Made by a program: the position numbers and the translations under genes
Notes under the pieces: model-generated
Seen by the model: only the letters and a program-made list of their open reading frames with translations
Databases searched by the model: none
What the model was told of the DNA's origin: nothing
Source: Mercurialis annua
Taxonomy: Eukaryota > Streptophyta > Magnoliopsida > Malpighiales > Euphorbiaceae
Length of the DNA: 64,000 nt
Direction of reading: 5' to 3'
Assembly (NCBI RefSeq): GCF_937616625.2
Contig: NC_065572.1
Span: 56,407,653 to 56,471,652 of the forward strand
Shown here: positions 11,717 to 23,779 of the stretch, piece after piece
Layout: every line of letters begins with the position of its first letter
Position numbering within the stretch: the first letter of the stretch is position 1

Positions 11717-14700
11717 TCAACTTTCTTTTTCAAAATTGACAACAGCCCATGTTTCACTTCCTTCACTTCTTTCCCTTTCTGAAAAATGAGACGCATACGA
11801 TACGATATAGAGAACCAATCAATTTGATGCCAAAAAGAGTAAATTATCTATGATCAATAGAATGCTCAAATCAAACCTGATGTAGCTTCCTCTGGATCCT
11901 TGGCGCTTTTAAGTTGATGTGTTTCAGAAGATAATACAGATTCACAAAAGTGATGAGCTGTTATAGGGAATTGACAATATGCGGAACGCAGTTTTGTGTA
12001 GATCTCCTCTATTCTGCCCGACTGTTCATCGTCTCTATCCATCTCTATGAGAATCTAATCACCTCAACCAAACTTCAGAACGGAAACAATATGCAAATAG
12101 ACACAGAAAGAGAAAAAAAGTCCATATCCATGCTTACCTGTATAGGGTCCTTGACGAAAATTGGATAAAACCGCTGCCTGCAATACTCGTTAAATAGCAG
12201 AGTGAAAAAGACCAGCGGAAAGATGAAACCTGCTGCAATTGGTGATTCTTTAATCCCAAAGACGCCGAGAGCTATAATTTGTGTCAACACCAATGAAAAG
12301 ATTGTCGTGTTGTGAAAAATAGGCCAAAAATGCCCACCACCTTCGTATTCTAAAATATAAACATTGAGTATCTGCAAAATCAAGAGGAAAAAACCAGCAT
12401 AAAGGATCCCTCCAATGACGAAATAAGATTATTAAAAAAAGACATCCAGCAATAGGCTATAAGCACTTTTAAAGCATGCATTTCTTCTCGTATAGGCAGC
12501 TCTATCCTCGTCCTAGTGTACATTAGCAACCATAAGTAATAAAGCACACTTATGCAGCCTGAGGTATATTCTATATAAAGGAAATCTGACAGTAGCTAGA
12601 AGGCTATTAACTCGAATAAAATAAAAGCTTGCAGTTGAAGAAAAACATGCATATACAAATTGTCATACTGCAGGGAAGGATTAATTACTGCTTAAAACAG
12701 AATTTGCTATTTCAGATGTTGAACATTTGAATTTAAAATTCAATCCATCCATGAATGAGAACAGAAAGCAGAGACAGGAGATTTTTACCTGGTTACGGTA
12801 TACAAGGTAAGCTAAGACAAAGTAAACCAGTAAAATAGGTATTATTAAGGGGGCCATGACTGAACATGTGAACCCAATAAGACCGAACAGTAGGACCCTT
12901 GGAACTTCTGTATGGTATGGGAAAGTCATAAGGTCATCAGATGAATCTTCATTATTTCTCAGAATAAATTTTTTAAACATGTTCCAGCACAGAGGAAAAA
13001 GTTGCATCACTTCACAGGCCAAACCAGCCCAACCAGATGTTAAAGCATAAGTCATGAAGAAGCCAGCCTGCAAATGCAAAAAGCAGTTATTTGCCACAAT
13101 CATAAAGTGGAATTTCGACTAATCTTTTATTTGTTTAATTACCAAGCAAATTTTATGTTGATTAAAGAATTTTAATTTTATATATGTTTTAACTAGTTCA
13201 TATAGGCAGTATGACATTGACTACTACGCAAAACAATAGATGTGACCAAGTTCAAATCTTACCAACTGTATGTAATTTATCGTTTTCATATTTTGTTACA
13301 GTTTGTCCAGATATATGCTTTACTATATGACACGAGGAACAATAAAAATTCCTTTCAGATTCTAGATGTAGACATAATTACAAGAGTTTTTTTTTTTCAA
13401 CTATATCAACAACTATGAACCATAAGGTTACCCTTTGAGCGACAAAGCATGTAAATTATGTCTGAAGACAAGTTAGATTTTAACTAAAGAAAGTTGTTGT
13501 AAGAACAGTTCCACCAAAACAGAAAAATTGTCATAATATTCCATGTACAACACAGATTTATTCTTCTTTATAGCAGTAACACTACTTTTACAAACTTAAA
13601 CTAGTAAATAAGACAAGAAGAGCAATGTAGTAACTAAACAAAATTGTTACTATTAAGCATACAGTTGCATAAAAGAAAGAAAGCAGCGGGACAAAGAGTA
13701 ATAAACAGCTAGCATAATAGGAACTAAATGAATTATTGGATCAGTAAATTCAAGTTCACAAAAAACATTACCTGAGTAGGTATTGCTTTTGCAAGTTGCA
13801 TAGGTATCTCTTTCACGCTAGTGAAGACAGCCAATTGATTAATAACCGAGCCTGAGAGAATATTAACAAAGAAAACATTCCATATTGTGAAATACAAGAT
13901 TTTCACGGCTGCACTCTTTTTCCTTCCACTACGCGAGAAAGGCCCCTCCACTGATGAAAAAACCATCATCACAGGCGGAACAGAATATAGAAAAAGCATC
14001 AAAATGACACTAGGCAAGTACCCTGTGACCACACGGCTCATTAATTTCCTGCAAAAAAAAAAATTGTCATTTATCTGAAACTATGCCGACCAGTTGCTAT
14101 TGACATTCCTGAGGATGTCCAAAAACAATGTCAAAACTTATCTCTTAACCATGTAAAGAATCAATAAAGAAGCGATATCTTGAGTATATGCCACAAACTA
14201 GTACAAGTAACTAAGAGTAGTATTCACCACAGAAACAGATTACTCACTTTTTTAAGATTCCTCTCAGAAATGGGAACATTTTTGACAGCTTATCTAATTG
14301 AGTCAAGCCTTGAACAAACGTCACAGGAATAAGGAACACAAACATGAATACTATGGAAGCCAACAGTGTTCCTATCTTCCGAAGCCAAAGCTGTTTATAT
14401 GGAATAGAAATGTTTGACCATAAAACATCACGTGGTTCAGGGGCCAACTCTGTCACCCATAACATGGGATTTAATGATTGAAGCATCTGTGTGGCAACTA
14501 CAGCAGAAAAACGAGTCTTAAAAAATACAAAAGCAGCAGCACACTCCTGTATTAAACCAATAAAACTTTAGCAAAAACACTACCATTTTATGCAGATTAA
14601 CAGAGATTAAGAACAAGTAATGGCTGTCAAAGGCAGTGTAAAACGATAAACCGAAAAACATATAAGAGATTCAACTAAAGGTTAATAAGCATTAAATATC

Positions 14701-16960
14701 TAGATGTACTCCCTATCAATACACATGTGGATCGATTGTCAAGTACAATAAATTTACCTAACACCCCAATTAGTTCTGAATTTAAGTTTCAATTACATGC
14801 TACATTTATAAGTGCCTTTAAAAAGGTACAACTAGAATATATATTCTAGTCATGTAATTTCTTTACATCTTAGTTCAAAACTACAAAGGGACTCAGAGCT
14901 CTAACAAAATTTCGCTTAAATGGTAAAACCAGCAAGAGGTGCAGCAAGAAAATTACATATAGATTATAGGGGTCCAGACCAAATGAAAAACCACAAAAGA
15001 GTAAGAATCACAAATATCTCCTGTATCTTTATCGAATTAAATTGCTCAAGATTCTTACATTTTCTCTTGTGGCTACATCAAAATCAGCGAAGCTGATGCA
15101 ATCCTTAACAGTCTCTGCTTCGCTTGCAAGAATCTTAAAAGAAGCAGTAGTTCTTCCACAAAGACAACATGGCCTTAGACTCGGTCGATCAACTGGAACA
15201 ATCAAGCTGCACATCTTCTCTGCATCCAACTTCATATAAGGCAAGGCACAATAAATTGTACATAAGTAACAAGGAGAGAGATTAGCATAAACTGCGCATA
15301 CTAATATACTTAAGTACCAAGGAGATATATTATAAAAGAAAAAAGTAACAAGGAGAGAGATGAAGAAAACACTGTTTGATGTTCAATCAAAACCGCTCAT
15401 CAGCAGAAAGAAGGAAATGGACCAAATACCAAACTAAATAAATAAGTATATCACAGAAACTACTTAACACTTTTTGAAAGGTTACGCTTTTAACTTATTT
15501 CAAATCCTTAAGGAATTTTGTGAAGAGAAAAAAGTTCCCACCCAAGTGTTACCTTATCATCTCTTTTTAAGAGAATATAGAAATAAATCTCGATGATTAC
15601 TATTTAAAAAAAATAATAACTTAAATGTAGAGGACATAAATTAACTAAAAATAGCATTGCATTGAAAGTAGACCTTGTTGATAAAAGGAAATAACCGCAC
15701 CATCAATTTCTGAATAATGCTGCGTCTATACACCATTTGGTGTGACAAGTAGCTTGATGGATAATAATTTGTAAAGAATTTTTTCACTGTATCATTGAAC
15801 GATTCTTCCGGACACCATGGAACTGAACGGACAAGAATGGTAAAAGGACCTAGATTCAGTGAGGATTTAGTTATATGTGCCAACCTCATTTCAGTGATGC
15901 TTTTATACTCCTAAAGAAAATGGCAGAAGGTTAAGCAACAATATAGCATACAAATGCGCATACAGTTAGAAAGCTAACAATGAAAAAAGAAACGAAAAGC
16001 TGAACATAGTTTTATATCCTTACAAAATAAAGGAGAAAACAGGCTGCAAAGGATATGATATACAAAGCAAGACAGTGCGCCCAAAGCCTGACAAGGATAA
16101 AACCAAAAGAAACCGGTTAACAATTAACCATAACTTGTAGTGCACCGCATCAGCAATATCAATCCCAAGAGAAAAGTTTGCTTTTCTTAAACCATTTACA
16201 AGTCCTTTAAATAATTTGCCCCTCTAAAACATATAAAAAATGTTGCACGCTTTTCACTTCCCCCACTAAATCTTAATAATGAAAATGAAAGTTCTCCTTA
16301 GAATCATATTAAGCCAACTAAGCAAGCAGAATCGGATAAATGCAACAAAGCTACAGGTCTAAATTTTCATCTTCGAGTCAAGGAAAATGATGACGGTTCA
16401 GTAAATGAGATGACCATTAAAGAATAAATAAATAAATAAAACTCATACCATCTAGAACCTTCTTTGACATTCCCTATAGTGAATACATGCAGCGACTCTG
16501 ATGGAATCCACTTATGTTCCATGTCTTTGCCATAGTAATTCATGGGAAGCACTAGAAGAAGACAAATGATGGCAGCAATAGAAAACACACGGATACTGCA
16601 AATAACATTTACAGATATATGTATTAGTTAGACATAAAATTGTGTTTGTTTAACCATCAAGATAGAGTTGTATTGTAACCTGAAAATAAGCATGCGTTGG
16701 AAAACTAATCCATCAAGACCACCAATAGATAAAATTTCTTCTTCAGTTGCTTCCCAAGCCTTAACTATCCAACTAGGAGAAGGCACGAATCTCTCGATAG
16801 AGAAAAAATCAGAGCTTCGCTCGCGTACTGAAGCAAGTCTGCGGCCAAAATAAACAACCCGATTGCTGGGTTGTTTTCGCAATACTGAATACAAACACAA
16901 AAGCACAACACATATGCCTACATTGATCCCAGCTGATGTTAAAAATGCAGCAATGTCCAT
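11717..16960 (-). CDS. CSC1-like / OSCA-family hyperosmolality-gated cation channel, 11 exons
   Basis: OSCA/CSC1 proteins are membrane channels that admit Ca2+ and other cations on osmotic or mechanical stress. My minus-strand exon model is 16960-16680, 16595-16449, 16087-16024, 15910-15701, 15229-15059, 14546-14248, 14048-13772, 13067-12789, 12371-12138, 12054-11877 and 11778-11717. All introns are GT-AG, phases agree, and it encodes 733 residues, usual for the family. Residues 1-160 hold the N-terminal membrane region (LTSAGINVGICVVLLCLYS, LVLPMNYYGKDMEHKW). About 165-300 is the cytosolic PHM7-type region. From about 300 comes the DUF221 channel core (LAPEPRDVLW, VTFVQGLTQLDKLSKMFPFL, TGYLPSVIL, SGWAGLACEVMQ, FPYHTEVPRVLLFGL, FHNTTIFSLVL, LLFNEYCRQRF). 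It most resembles OSCA2-clade, At1g69450-like proteins. The ATG has G at -3 and +4. If the last intron is retained, translation stops at 11866. No inactivating lesion is seen. Confidence 0.92.
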
Positions 16961-17578
16961 CCCACTCTTCCAATCAAAACCCTTTCATTCACCAAACAAC
17001 ACTCAAATAATTCAAGTCCGAGCCGTCCAAAATGTGATTGATTTCGAAACTTATGTGGAATCTGGATTTTATTTTTCAAAGAGAATATTGATCAATACAT
17101 TGTTCAATAGTATATGATAAAATAATAACCAATACAAAACTAAGACATAGATAATAAACAGAATGAAAGTGCGGTGAATGTATTTATTAAATTGCAAAAT
17201 TATATGAAGAGCTAGGTAGCACGGACACAAGTGTCCTATTTCGAAAACGTTTTATACACTTGACATTTCGGACACAAAACTTGATGAAACTTAAATAACA
17301 CCATTTCGCCATATCCGTGTCTTAAGAGCTAGGTAGTACAGACACTTTATTCATTCAATCAATCAACATGTTCTGTTCAGGAAACTTTTCAGACACTTGA
17401 TGTTTCCGACACGAAATTCATTTTTTTTACGCAGAAACCTTAAAATAATACTGTTTTTCCGTGCAAGTGTTCCTTTTTTCTGTGTCCGTGTTCGTGCATA
17501 AAAATGCCAAACAAACATAGAACAAACAGGAAAACAAAATCAATAATTGAAAATTTTGCAAAAATTAAAGGAAGTACC
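16961..17578 (-). other. Candidate 5' UTR intron of the channel gene, with an internal direct repeat
   Basis: Upstream of the start codon, AATCAAG|GTACTTCC ends a possible non-coding exon at 17578, and AAATCCAG is a possible acceptor near 17060. OSCA genes often have a 5' UTR intron, so this is plausible but unproven. The would-be intron contains two copies of an AGAGCTAGGTAGCACGGACAC-like unit about 118 bp apart (near 17209 and 17327), each followed by related TTTCGGACAC/TTTCCGACAC sequence. They look like a short transposon-derived duplication. Confidence 0.4.
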
Positions 17579-18158
17579 TTGATTGTGAAATTAAATTTTA
17601 TTTGTAAACCAAAATAGAATTCTTTTAATTTCGTGAATATTCTTTTCTCCGATCTCCACCGCTCCGGCAGCGTCGACCACCTAAAGGAAACTTCACAGAT
17701 ATCTTTTTTTTTTCCGATTCAAAGTTACCAACAAAAATATGAATTTTATTTTCTTTCGACAACAAAACCTTGGGTTGGTTACTACACGCAATTTTTTTTT
17801 TAAATGAAAATAAAAAAAATAGTTTTTTAATCTTTTGGCGGTTGAATTAAGTTTGTGATATGTGTTAGGGTGTGGTGCGGTGCACGCTGAGTTGAGTGGA
17901 GTGAAGGTGTTGATGAGAGTGTAAGGCCGGATACAATGAGTGGACTAGTTGGGCCTAGACTGAATATGATGGGCCTCAAGTATTTTATTCAGATAATTTT
18001 TGGAAAAATTTCCATATTTAACCTAAAATTAAAAAACGGATACTTCCAGAACTACCCTAAAACATCACTTAATTAACAAAAATATGTACTTAATAGAAGA
18101 AATTCAACTATACCTAAAAATTAAAATAAGTTACATAATTTGCGTACTTTTTTTACTA
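17579..18158. other. Probable promoter side of the channel gene; intergenic
   Basis: Non-coding DNA. 17640-17700 is less AT-rich and could be the first, untranslated exon of the channel gene. I cannot place a transcription start. No other gene is seen. Confidence 0.4.
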
Positions 18159-18724
18159 CTAGTTTCGCATTACGTGCTATGCACGTGGCTCGTAACGTAA
18201 GTCGTCAATGAACATATTAGTAAATTTATTATAATTATATCAATTTTTTTATTTATAATTAATATTAAATTAGTTTAGAATTTTTGTTAAAGTAAATATA
18301 ATATATTCGGTTATTAATTTTTTTTTTCATGCTGAATTTATTCTCCTTTTGATTTTATAATATCCATAATCAAATAATTAACTTAATTTTATTAATAATA
18401 TCTTTAAAAATAATAAGATAGAAATTTAAATAATATTATATTGACCAAATACAATATTTTAATTTTATAATTCAATCAAACTAAAAGATAGGTATTCCTA
18501 CTAATTTGTAGACAATTTAGTTATTTTTTACATTAATAAAAACTAAATTGGAGATAATTTAGCTACCTATTCTAATTAGGACTTTAATTACAATAGTGAT
18601 TAATTAAATAACTAATTAGTTAATGACTATAAAACCTTTATTTAGTAGTAAACTGAAAAGGATTATACAGTAAATTTGCTTGTCCCCCCCCCCCCCCCAT
18701 CCGTGCTTTTATATATAGTATAGA
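18159..18724 (-). mobile_element. Small non-autonomous Helitron, uninterrupted sibling of the one at 779
   Basis: On the minus strand it starts A|TC TATACTATATATAAAAGC (18724) and ends CTAG|T (18159), with a hairpin around CCACGTGCATAGCACG just before the end. The 5' end continues ACGGATGGGG..., as in the Helitron at 779, and later holds AAAGGTTTTATAG, also found in that copy at about 6501. It is 566 bp and non-coding. A run of 15 C at 18684-18698 corresponds to only six G in the other copy, so the length of this run may be unstable or mis-sequenced. Confidence 0.85.
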
Positions 18725-19212
18725 TAAGAAAATACATTTTTGATACATATTTAATATATTCTCAATACATCTCTAATACATCTTTGATACAGTGCGTAAA
18801 AAGTGAATATATTTCATATTTTTATAAATGTTTTAGATATAAAATGTAAAGTTTTTGGGAAGTATGTATTTTTGTAATTTTTTGTTTTTATTTTTTATTT
18901 TTTCCATTAAAAAATATTAGTAAATCTTATTTCAACTCATAAAATTTTAAAAAAAATACATCACCTTTTTTGAATATATATATTTTGACTTTCCATATTT
19001 TATAATTTGTAATTTTACTTTAACTATAAAAATAATGTATTTTTTTTAATGAGATCCTATTTGTTCTTTTTTCAATTATTTAGATTAATTAAAAACAATA
19101 TTGAAAACAATACTCTCTATTTGTAGGTCAATTAAGGACTTTATAGTTTATATTAAAATGTTGATATCTGCTAAGAGCTCAAAATTTAACATTCTTAGGA
19201 ATATAATTAAAT
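18725..19212. other. AT-rich intergenic DNA
   Basis: AT-rich sequence with poly-T/poly-A stretches and short repeats of AATACATxTxTAATACAT type near 18735-18790. No coding frame or structural signal is seen. Confidence 0.5.
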
Positions 19213-19567
19213 TAAGAGAAAATTACCGAGGTCCCGTATATGCCATAATTCACAATTTGATACCTTTTTTCTAAAAAAAATCGAACGATTTGATACCTCA
19301 TTTTCATTTCCGTTAACAGATAGAGGTTTCTGTTAATTACATTAACATTTTGGTATTCACTTCCAAACGATTTATTATCTCACTTTCAATTATGTTAACG
19401 ATTTAATATTTTATTTTTAATTCTCTTAATGATTTGGTACCCAGATTTAATAGAAAGTTATAATTGTTTGCATAATTAAAAGTGAGATAAATCGTTTGAT
19501 TTTCAAATAAAAGGTATAAAACTGTGAATTATGATATATGTAGAGGTCTCACACTAATTTTCTCTTA
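19213..19567. mobile_element. MITE-like inverted repeat downstream of the germin-like gene
   Basis: The left arm (TAAGAGAAAATTA..., then CATAATTCACA) is mirrored by the right arm (...TGTGAATTATG, then TAATTTTCTCTTA). The arms are about 55 bp with mismatches, and the total is about 355 bp. I could not find a convincing target-site duplication, so the superfamily is undecided. The element lies about 125 bp beyond the stop codon of the germin-like gene, in or near its 3' UTR. Confidence 0.6.
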
Positions 19568-19692
19568 AACAAATCCATATGCAAATACATGAAGTTAAAG
19601 AAACAAACAATTACATCAAATTCAATCCCAAATAAAAACACAAAGTGAAACTACAGAATTAGACATCTCTAAGAAGTTATAGCCAAATAAAA

Positions 19693-20461
19693 CTAGAACA
19701 AATTTTGAAGGTAATCAACAACTTTAGCATCCAACTGAAAAGCCTTAGCAAGAATGTCACCAGGAATTGCAGGATTAGATCCAAACACTGCATTGCCAAC
19801 AGTAATAACACCCGGATTTTGACTGCTTAGAGCCGCAATAGCCACAGCTTTACTCTGCCCTACATTTCTTTGGAAATGAATCAGATTAACAGGGAACACA
19901 AACACATCTCCCTTGTTTAAAACCTTAGTGATGAGCTTGTTTTCAGGGTTAGATGTTACAAATCCAACTTCCAGGCTGCCTTCGACGACTGTCACGATTT
20001 CAGAGGCACGAGGGTGGGTGTGCGAGGGGTTGATACCCCATGGAGCATAGTCGACACGAGCTAGAGAGATGCCAAGAGTGTTGAGACCTGGAATTTGGAC
20101 TACGTTTACCGGACTTACTTTAGACCCAGTCGGATTTGATGTATTGCCTGATAAGTGAAGTCCGCTGAAGAAGAAGTCATCGGCTTGAACCATCTTTGCA
20201 TCCTTACACGCTACACCATTTACCACCACTGCTGTAACACAAAATACAATTAATAATCTTTTATTTTACTAATAGATTAATACGATCATTTTGACCCAAA
20301 CAGCTATCAGCTACTACTAACAGTTAAAATATTGTGAATCAAATACCTGGGGCACTAGTATCGGCCACGCAAAAATCTTGGAGAGGCTTGGGATCGGAAG
20401 CAAGAGCAAACGAGAAAGAAAGAAGAAGAAATCCTAATAAGATAAGAATTCGAGCTGCCAT
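19693..20461 (-). CDS. Germin-like protein, secreted cupin, two exons
   Basis: Germin-like proteins are metal-binding, usually hexameric cell-wall cupins; some have superoxide dismutase or other oxidase activity. Exon 1 is 20461-20347 and exon 2 is 20231-19693, with GT-AG borders. The product is 217 residues, typical of the family. A signal peptide of about 21 residues ([21 protein letters not shown]) precedes the mature start [11 protein letters not shown]. The cysteines in LQDFC and VACKD are the conserved disulfide pair. Cupin box 1, [14 protein letters not shown], supplies His109, His111 and Glu116. Box 2, [14 protein letters not shown], supplies His157. All metal ligands are therefore present. 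The ATG is chosen because it yields the signal peptide and correct length. Catalytic activity cannot be inferred from sequence alone. Confidence 0.95.
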
Positions 20462-20556
20462 TTTGATATCTTATTGTATATAAGAAGAATCTAAAAGTGA
20501 AGTTTAATCCTTGTAAGTTGTTGTAATAAGCTGTGGAGAAATCTCGCACATATTGC

Positions 20557-20566
20557 TTCCTATATA
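20557..20566 (-). promoter_or_regulatory. Putative TATA box of the germin-like gene, inside a MITE target duplication
   Basis: Read on the minus strand, CCTATATAGGAA lies about 100 bp upstream of the ATG, a plausible TATA position allowing a 5' UTR of about 70 bp. The plus-strand sequence TTCCTATATA (20557-20566) recurs exactly at 20950-20959 on the far side of the MITE. The insertion thus duplicated this sequence and pushed the older upstream promoter 393 bp further away. Confidence 0.6.
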
Positions 20567-20949
20567 GGATATTCAACTCCCTGGGTTACTCAAGTCTCAG
20601 GAAATCTCAAAAAGGTCACTAAAGTCAAATTTTTTACAAAATGGTCACTGAACTATATATTTTATTATAAAAGGGTTCGCCCATATAAAATAACGTAAAA
20701 ACCTAACATTTTTGCTTACGTGGCAAGCCAAAATTAAAAAAAGGAACATAGTTCAGTGACCTTTTTGTAATAAAAGGAATCAACTAATGATTTTTTTGTA
20801 GTTCACAAAAAGATTAGTGTTCTTTTCGTAACAATAGAAATATTTTTGTAATAAAATGCATAGTTTAGTGACCACTTTGTAAGAAAATTGACATTAGTGA
20901 CCTTTTTGAAATTTCCTGAGACTTGAGTGACCCAGAGAGTTTAATATCC
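20567..20949. mobile_element. 383-bp MULE-type MITE at the germin-like gene promoter
   Basis: Long inverted arms: the left begins GGATATTCAACTCCCTGGGT and the right ends ACCCAGAGAGTTTAATATCC. They continue inward through matching CTCAAGTCTCAGGAAAT and AAAAGGTCACT stretches. An exact 10-bp duplication, TTCCTATATA, flanks the element (20557-20566 and 20950-20959), which fits a Mutator-like transposase. It has no coding capacity. Its transcript could fold into a long hairpin. Confidence 0.88.
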
Positions 20950-20959
20950 TTCCTATATA

Positions 20960-22849
20960 TAATGCCTAATTCAGCAGTTTTGGCCGTCTTTCCATTTGAA
21001 ATTATTATCACTTCCCATGTTATTTATAGGGTTAATTACACGAAAAATTATGATCTTACATCTTTTCACGAAAATAATATGACCTTTAAAACGTGGAAAA
21101 CAAAAGTATCACCTTTCATTTTGTAGCAAATTTAACATAAGGGCGTTTTTATTGACGTGGCAGACCCATCAAGTGTCCAAGTCAGCGAAATTCCACCGAA
21201 AAATATGACAATATTGAATTTGAACATAAACGAAAGGTTGCGACTTTGTTTGCTACGTTTGAAAGGTCATTATTATTTATTAAAATCATTTCTGGACACT
21301 ATAGTAGTACTACTGAAAATTAATGTTTTCCACGAAGGTTTCCTCCAAAATAACATTAGTCTGCAATATTTCTTTTATAATTCTATCATAAATTTGTGAT
21401 AGATTACATCTGCCATAATTTGACTGTTTTTTTACTAATGAACAAATTGAATCGAGTAGAATAAAAATATTATCAAGTTTCGAAAAAAAAAAAAATTACC
21501 ACACCAAGTACATAAACTATATGAATTTATTATTGTTTCCTATATTTAATTTGCTGTCCTATATGTGGCCGGCTGGGACTTGACATTGTCCTGGATTTAG
21601 CTAAGAAGATCTGTGGGAGGACGGATGCCAATCGTATCGAACACAATTGAGGTGGAGTATTACTTATACATATACTTACAAATTAATGGATTTAGAATTC
21701 TCTATTTAAATCCAATTAAAAAAACATGGTTAGTTTATTTTATCGTACTAGAACTATTATTTTGACTTAAATTTATTTGGTCTATATTTTTGAATAAAAA
21801 TTCCTTACAAGTTGATCCAGTCTTAGTTGTATGAATAAAAGCTTTCTACAATACTATTGTTTTAGCATGTCAAAAAAAAAATACTATTGTTTTACAATTT
21901 AATTTACTCGAACCGACCGGTTTATTTGAAAAAAAAAATCAGTTCTTAAAAAAAAAAAATCAGTTTTATTTTGAAAACTTAAATGGTTTAGTTCGGTTTG
22001 ATTTTATTTTTAAAAATGAAATTTTTTAGTACCGTTAAATTTTAATTATAAAAATGGTTCCCAATTCGTTTTGGGTTTCGATATAATTATTTTTAGTTAA
22101 GTTCTAATATAAACGAACCAAAATAAACGAACCAAATATCCAATAAAACCGACCAAACTGATTAGTCCATTTTTGGTTTAAATAAGTTCTTTAAAATTTC
22201 AGATTAATTTGATTTTAAATTCAGTTCGATTTGATATGATAAAAAAATTTGAATTTTCTTTTTGGTGTTCATCTTAAAAAATTTAGTTAAGTTTAACTAT
22301 AAATCCAACCGAAATAACCAAACAAAAAACCGATGAAACTGATAGGTTTGGTTTGATTAGATAAATTAATTCTTTAAAATTTTAGTTTATTTCTATTTCA
22401 TTTTGAAAAAAATAAAAAATTATGTTTTTTTGGTTTTAATTTTTTCAAAAATTATATTTTAAAATCAATTTTCAAAAAATAAAATCAAATTTCTTACTTA
22501 AAAAGTATATTTCGAATTAATATTTTTTACTATTCAAACAAGAGATTTAAAATATGTAAATTTGAAAAATAGAACTTGAAATATAAATTTTGAAATTTTA
22601 ATTAATTGATTTAACTAACCTTTTATGTGTGAGATAACTAAAACTAGTAAAATCATATAAATAAATTAAAAAAAATGTAAAACAGAATTGACAGAGTCTA
22701 CCTTCTGATTCGACGAGTAAATCTGAAAGACAGGGTAGAAGGTCAATTAGACGGTGGTTGTCCGATTAACTTTTTGATACTAAAGTCAGTATTTGGCTTT
22801 GAGCAACGTTTTAGCATATGTGAGTATAATTTTGTTTTTAAACTCTTTA
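20960..22849. other. Intergenic DNA upstream of the germin-like gene, with degraded repeats
   Basis: 20960-21020 is probably the original upstream promoter before the MITE inserted. 21028 onward (GGGTTAATTACACGAAAAAT...) resembles one end of a MULE MITE, but I found no matching second end. 21900-22400 is a degraded, AT-rich zone of CGGTTTGGTT/AACCAAAC motifs like those in the hAT MITE at 10541. No gene is seen. Confidence 0.45.
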
Positions 22850-23200
22850 TATAGTAGTTGACAGAATACCTAGTTTACTTCGAACATGAAAGTGATTCCT
22901 ACTTAGTAGTACTGTATTTGAATAGAAAAATGATTTCTTATTTAAAGGAAGTCTTATTCAGGAATATCTTTCTAAATAAGCTTATTTTTCTATATAGGAG
23001 TTTGTATCCGAATAGGAAAGTGATCCCACATATTCGGTCTTCTGATACGTATATTTTATATAGGGTTTTTCCAAGTATTTGATATAGTATTATTGCATAT
23101 TTTTTAGGATATTATGCTTGGAAAGGTGTTTATTTTGTAGGTAGCGTATGGAGTGAAGCGTAGCAATTTGGAGCAAATTGGAGAAAAGCTGGAAAAAATG

Positions 23201-23339
23201 CCTAGTTCCTCAAAAGTGTCTAGTTCCTAGGAACCAGACACTATTGAGGAACTGGCCCGGATTACTTTCTGCGAATCCTTTGTGGCCAATTCCTCAAAAG
23301 TGTCGAGTTCCTAGGAACCAGACACTATTGAGGAACTGG
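23201..23339. repeat. Two copies of a long palindromic unit in an LTR leader
   Basis: Copies at 23201-23255 and 23286-23339 are about 95% alike. Each has the inverted structure CCTAGTTCCTCAA...GTGTCTAGTTCCTAGGAAC...GACAC...TTGAGGAACTGG and could form a stem of about 25 bp. The frame across them (23178-23447) is a by-product. Confidence 0.8.
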
Positions 23340-23779
23340 TCCGGATTACCTACGAACCTAAAACGTGAAAATTCTTTTTCTACGCGGATTTGGACCCGAT
23401 TTCAACCACAACTCTTGCAACACATCAAGGACTCTTCCACTATATAAAGACATCTCAAGATCATGTATTCTATCAAGTTTTTTATTATTTTCTATCTACA
23501 AACAATTTGTCTTAGGTTAATTTCACTTTAGTTCTTAATTTTATTTCAAAACTTAAATCTTCGAAGCTTTGATTCGAAGATTTGTGTTCCGAATTATTCC
23601 AGGTTTTTTATTCAAGTATTTTTATTTTCAATCTATTGTTTTAATTATGTTCATTATTATTAATTGCTTAGTTAATTCAATTATGTCTAGCTAAATTTCT
23701 TGACTTGGAATATTGTGAGTAGTATGGATGCTAGATTTAAATTCTGAAAACTAATTTTTATATCTTTCTTTGTTAATGC

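Noticed and set aside
18684..18698. Telomere-like or G-quadruplex structural element
   Set aside because: A plain homopolymer that corresponds to a shorter run in the sibling Helitron. No telomeric unit is present.
20567..20949. microRNA precursor
   Set aside because: The long hairpin is explained by MITE terminal inverted repeats with a target-site duplication. A small-RNA origin cannot be excluded but is not needed.
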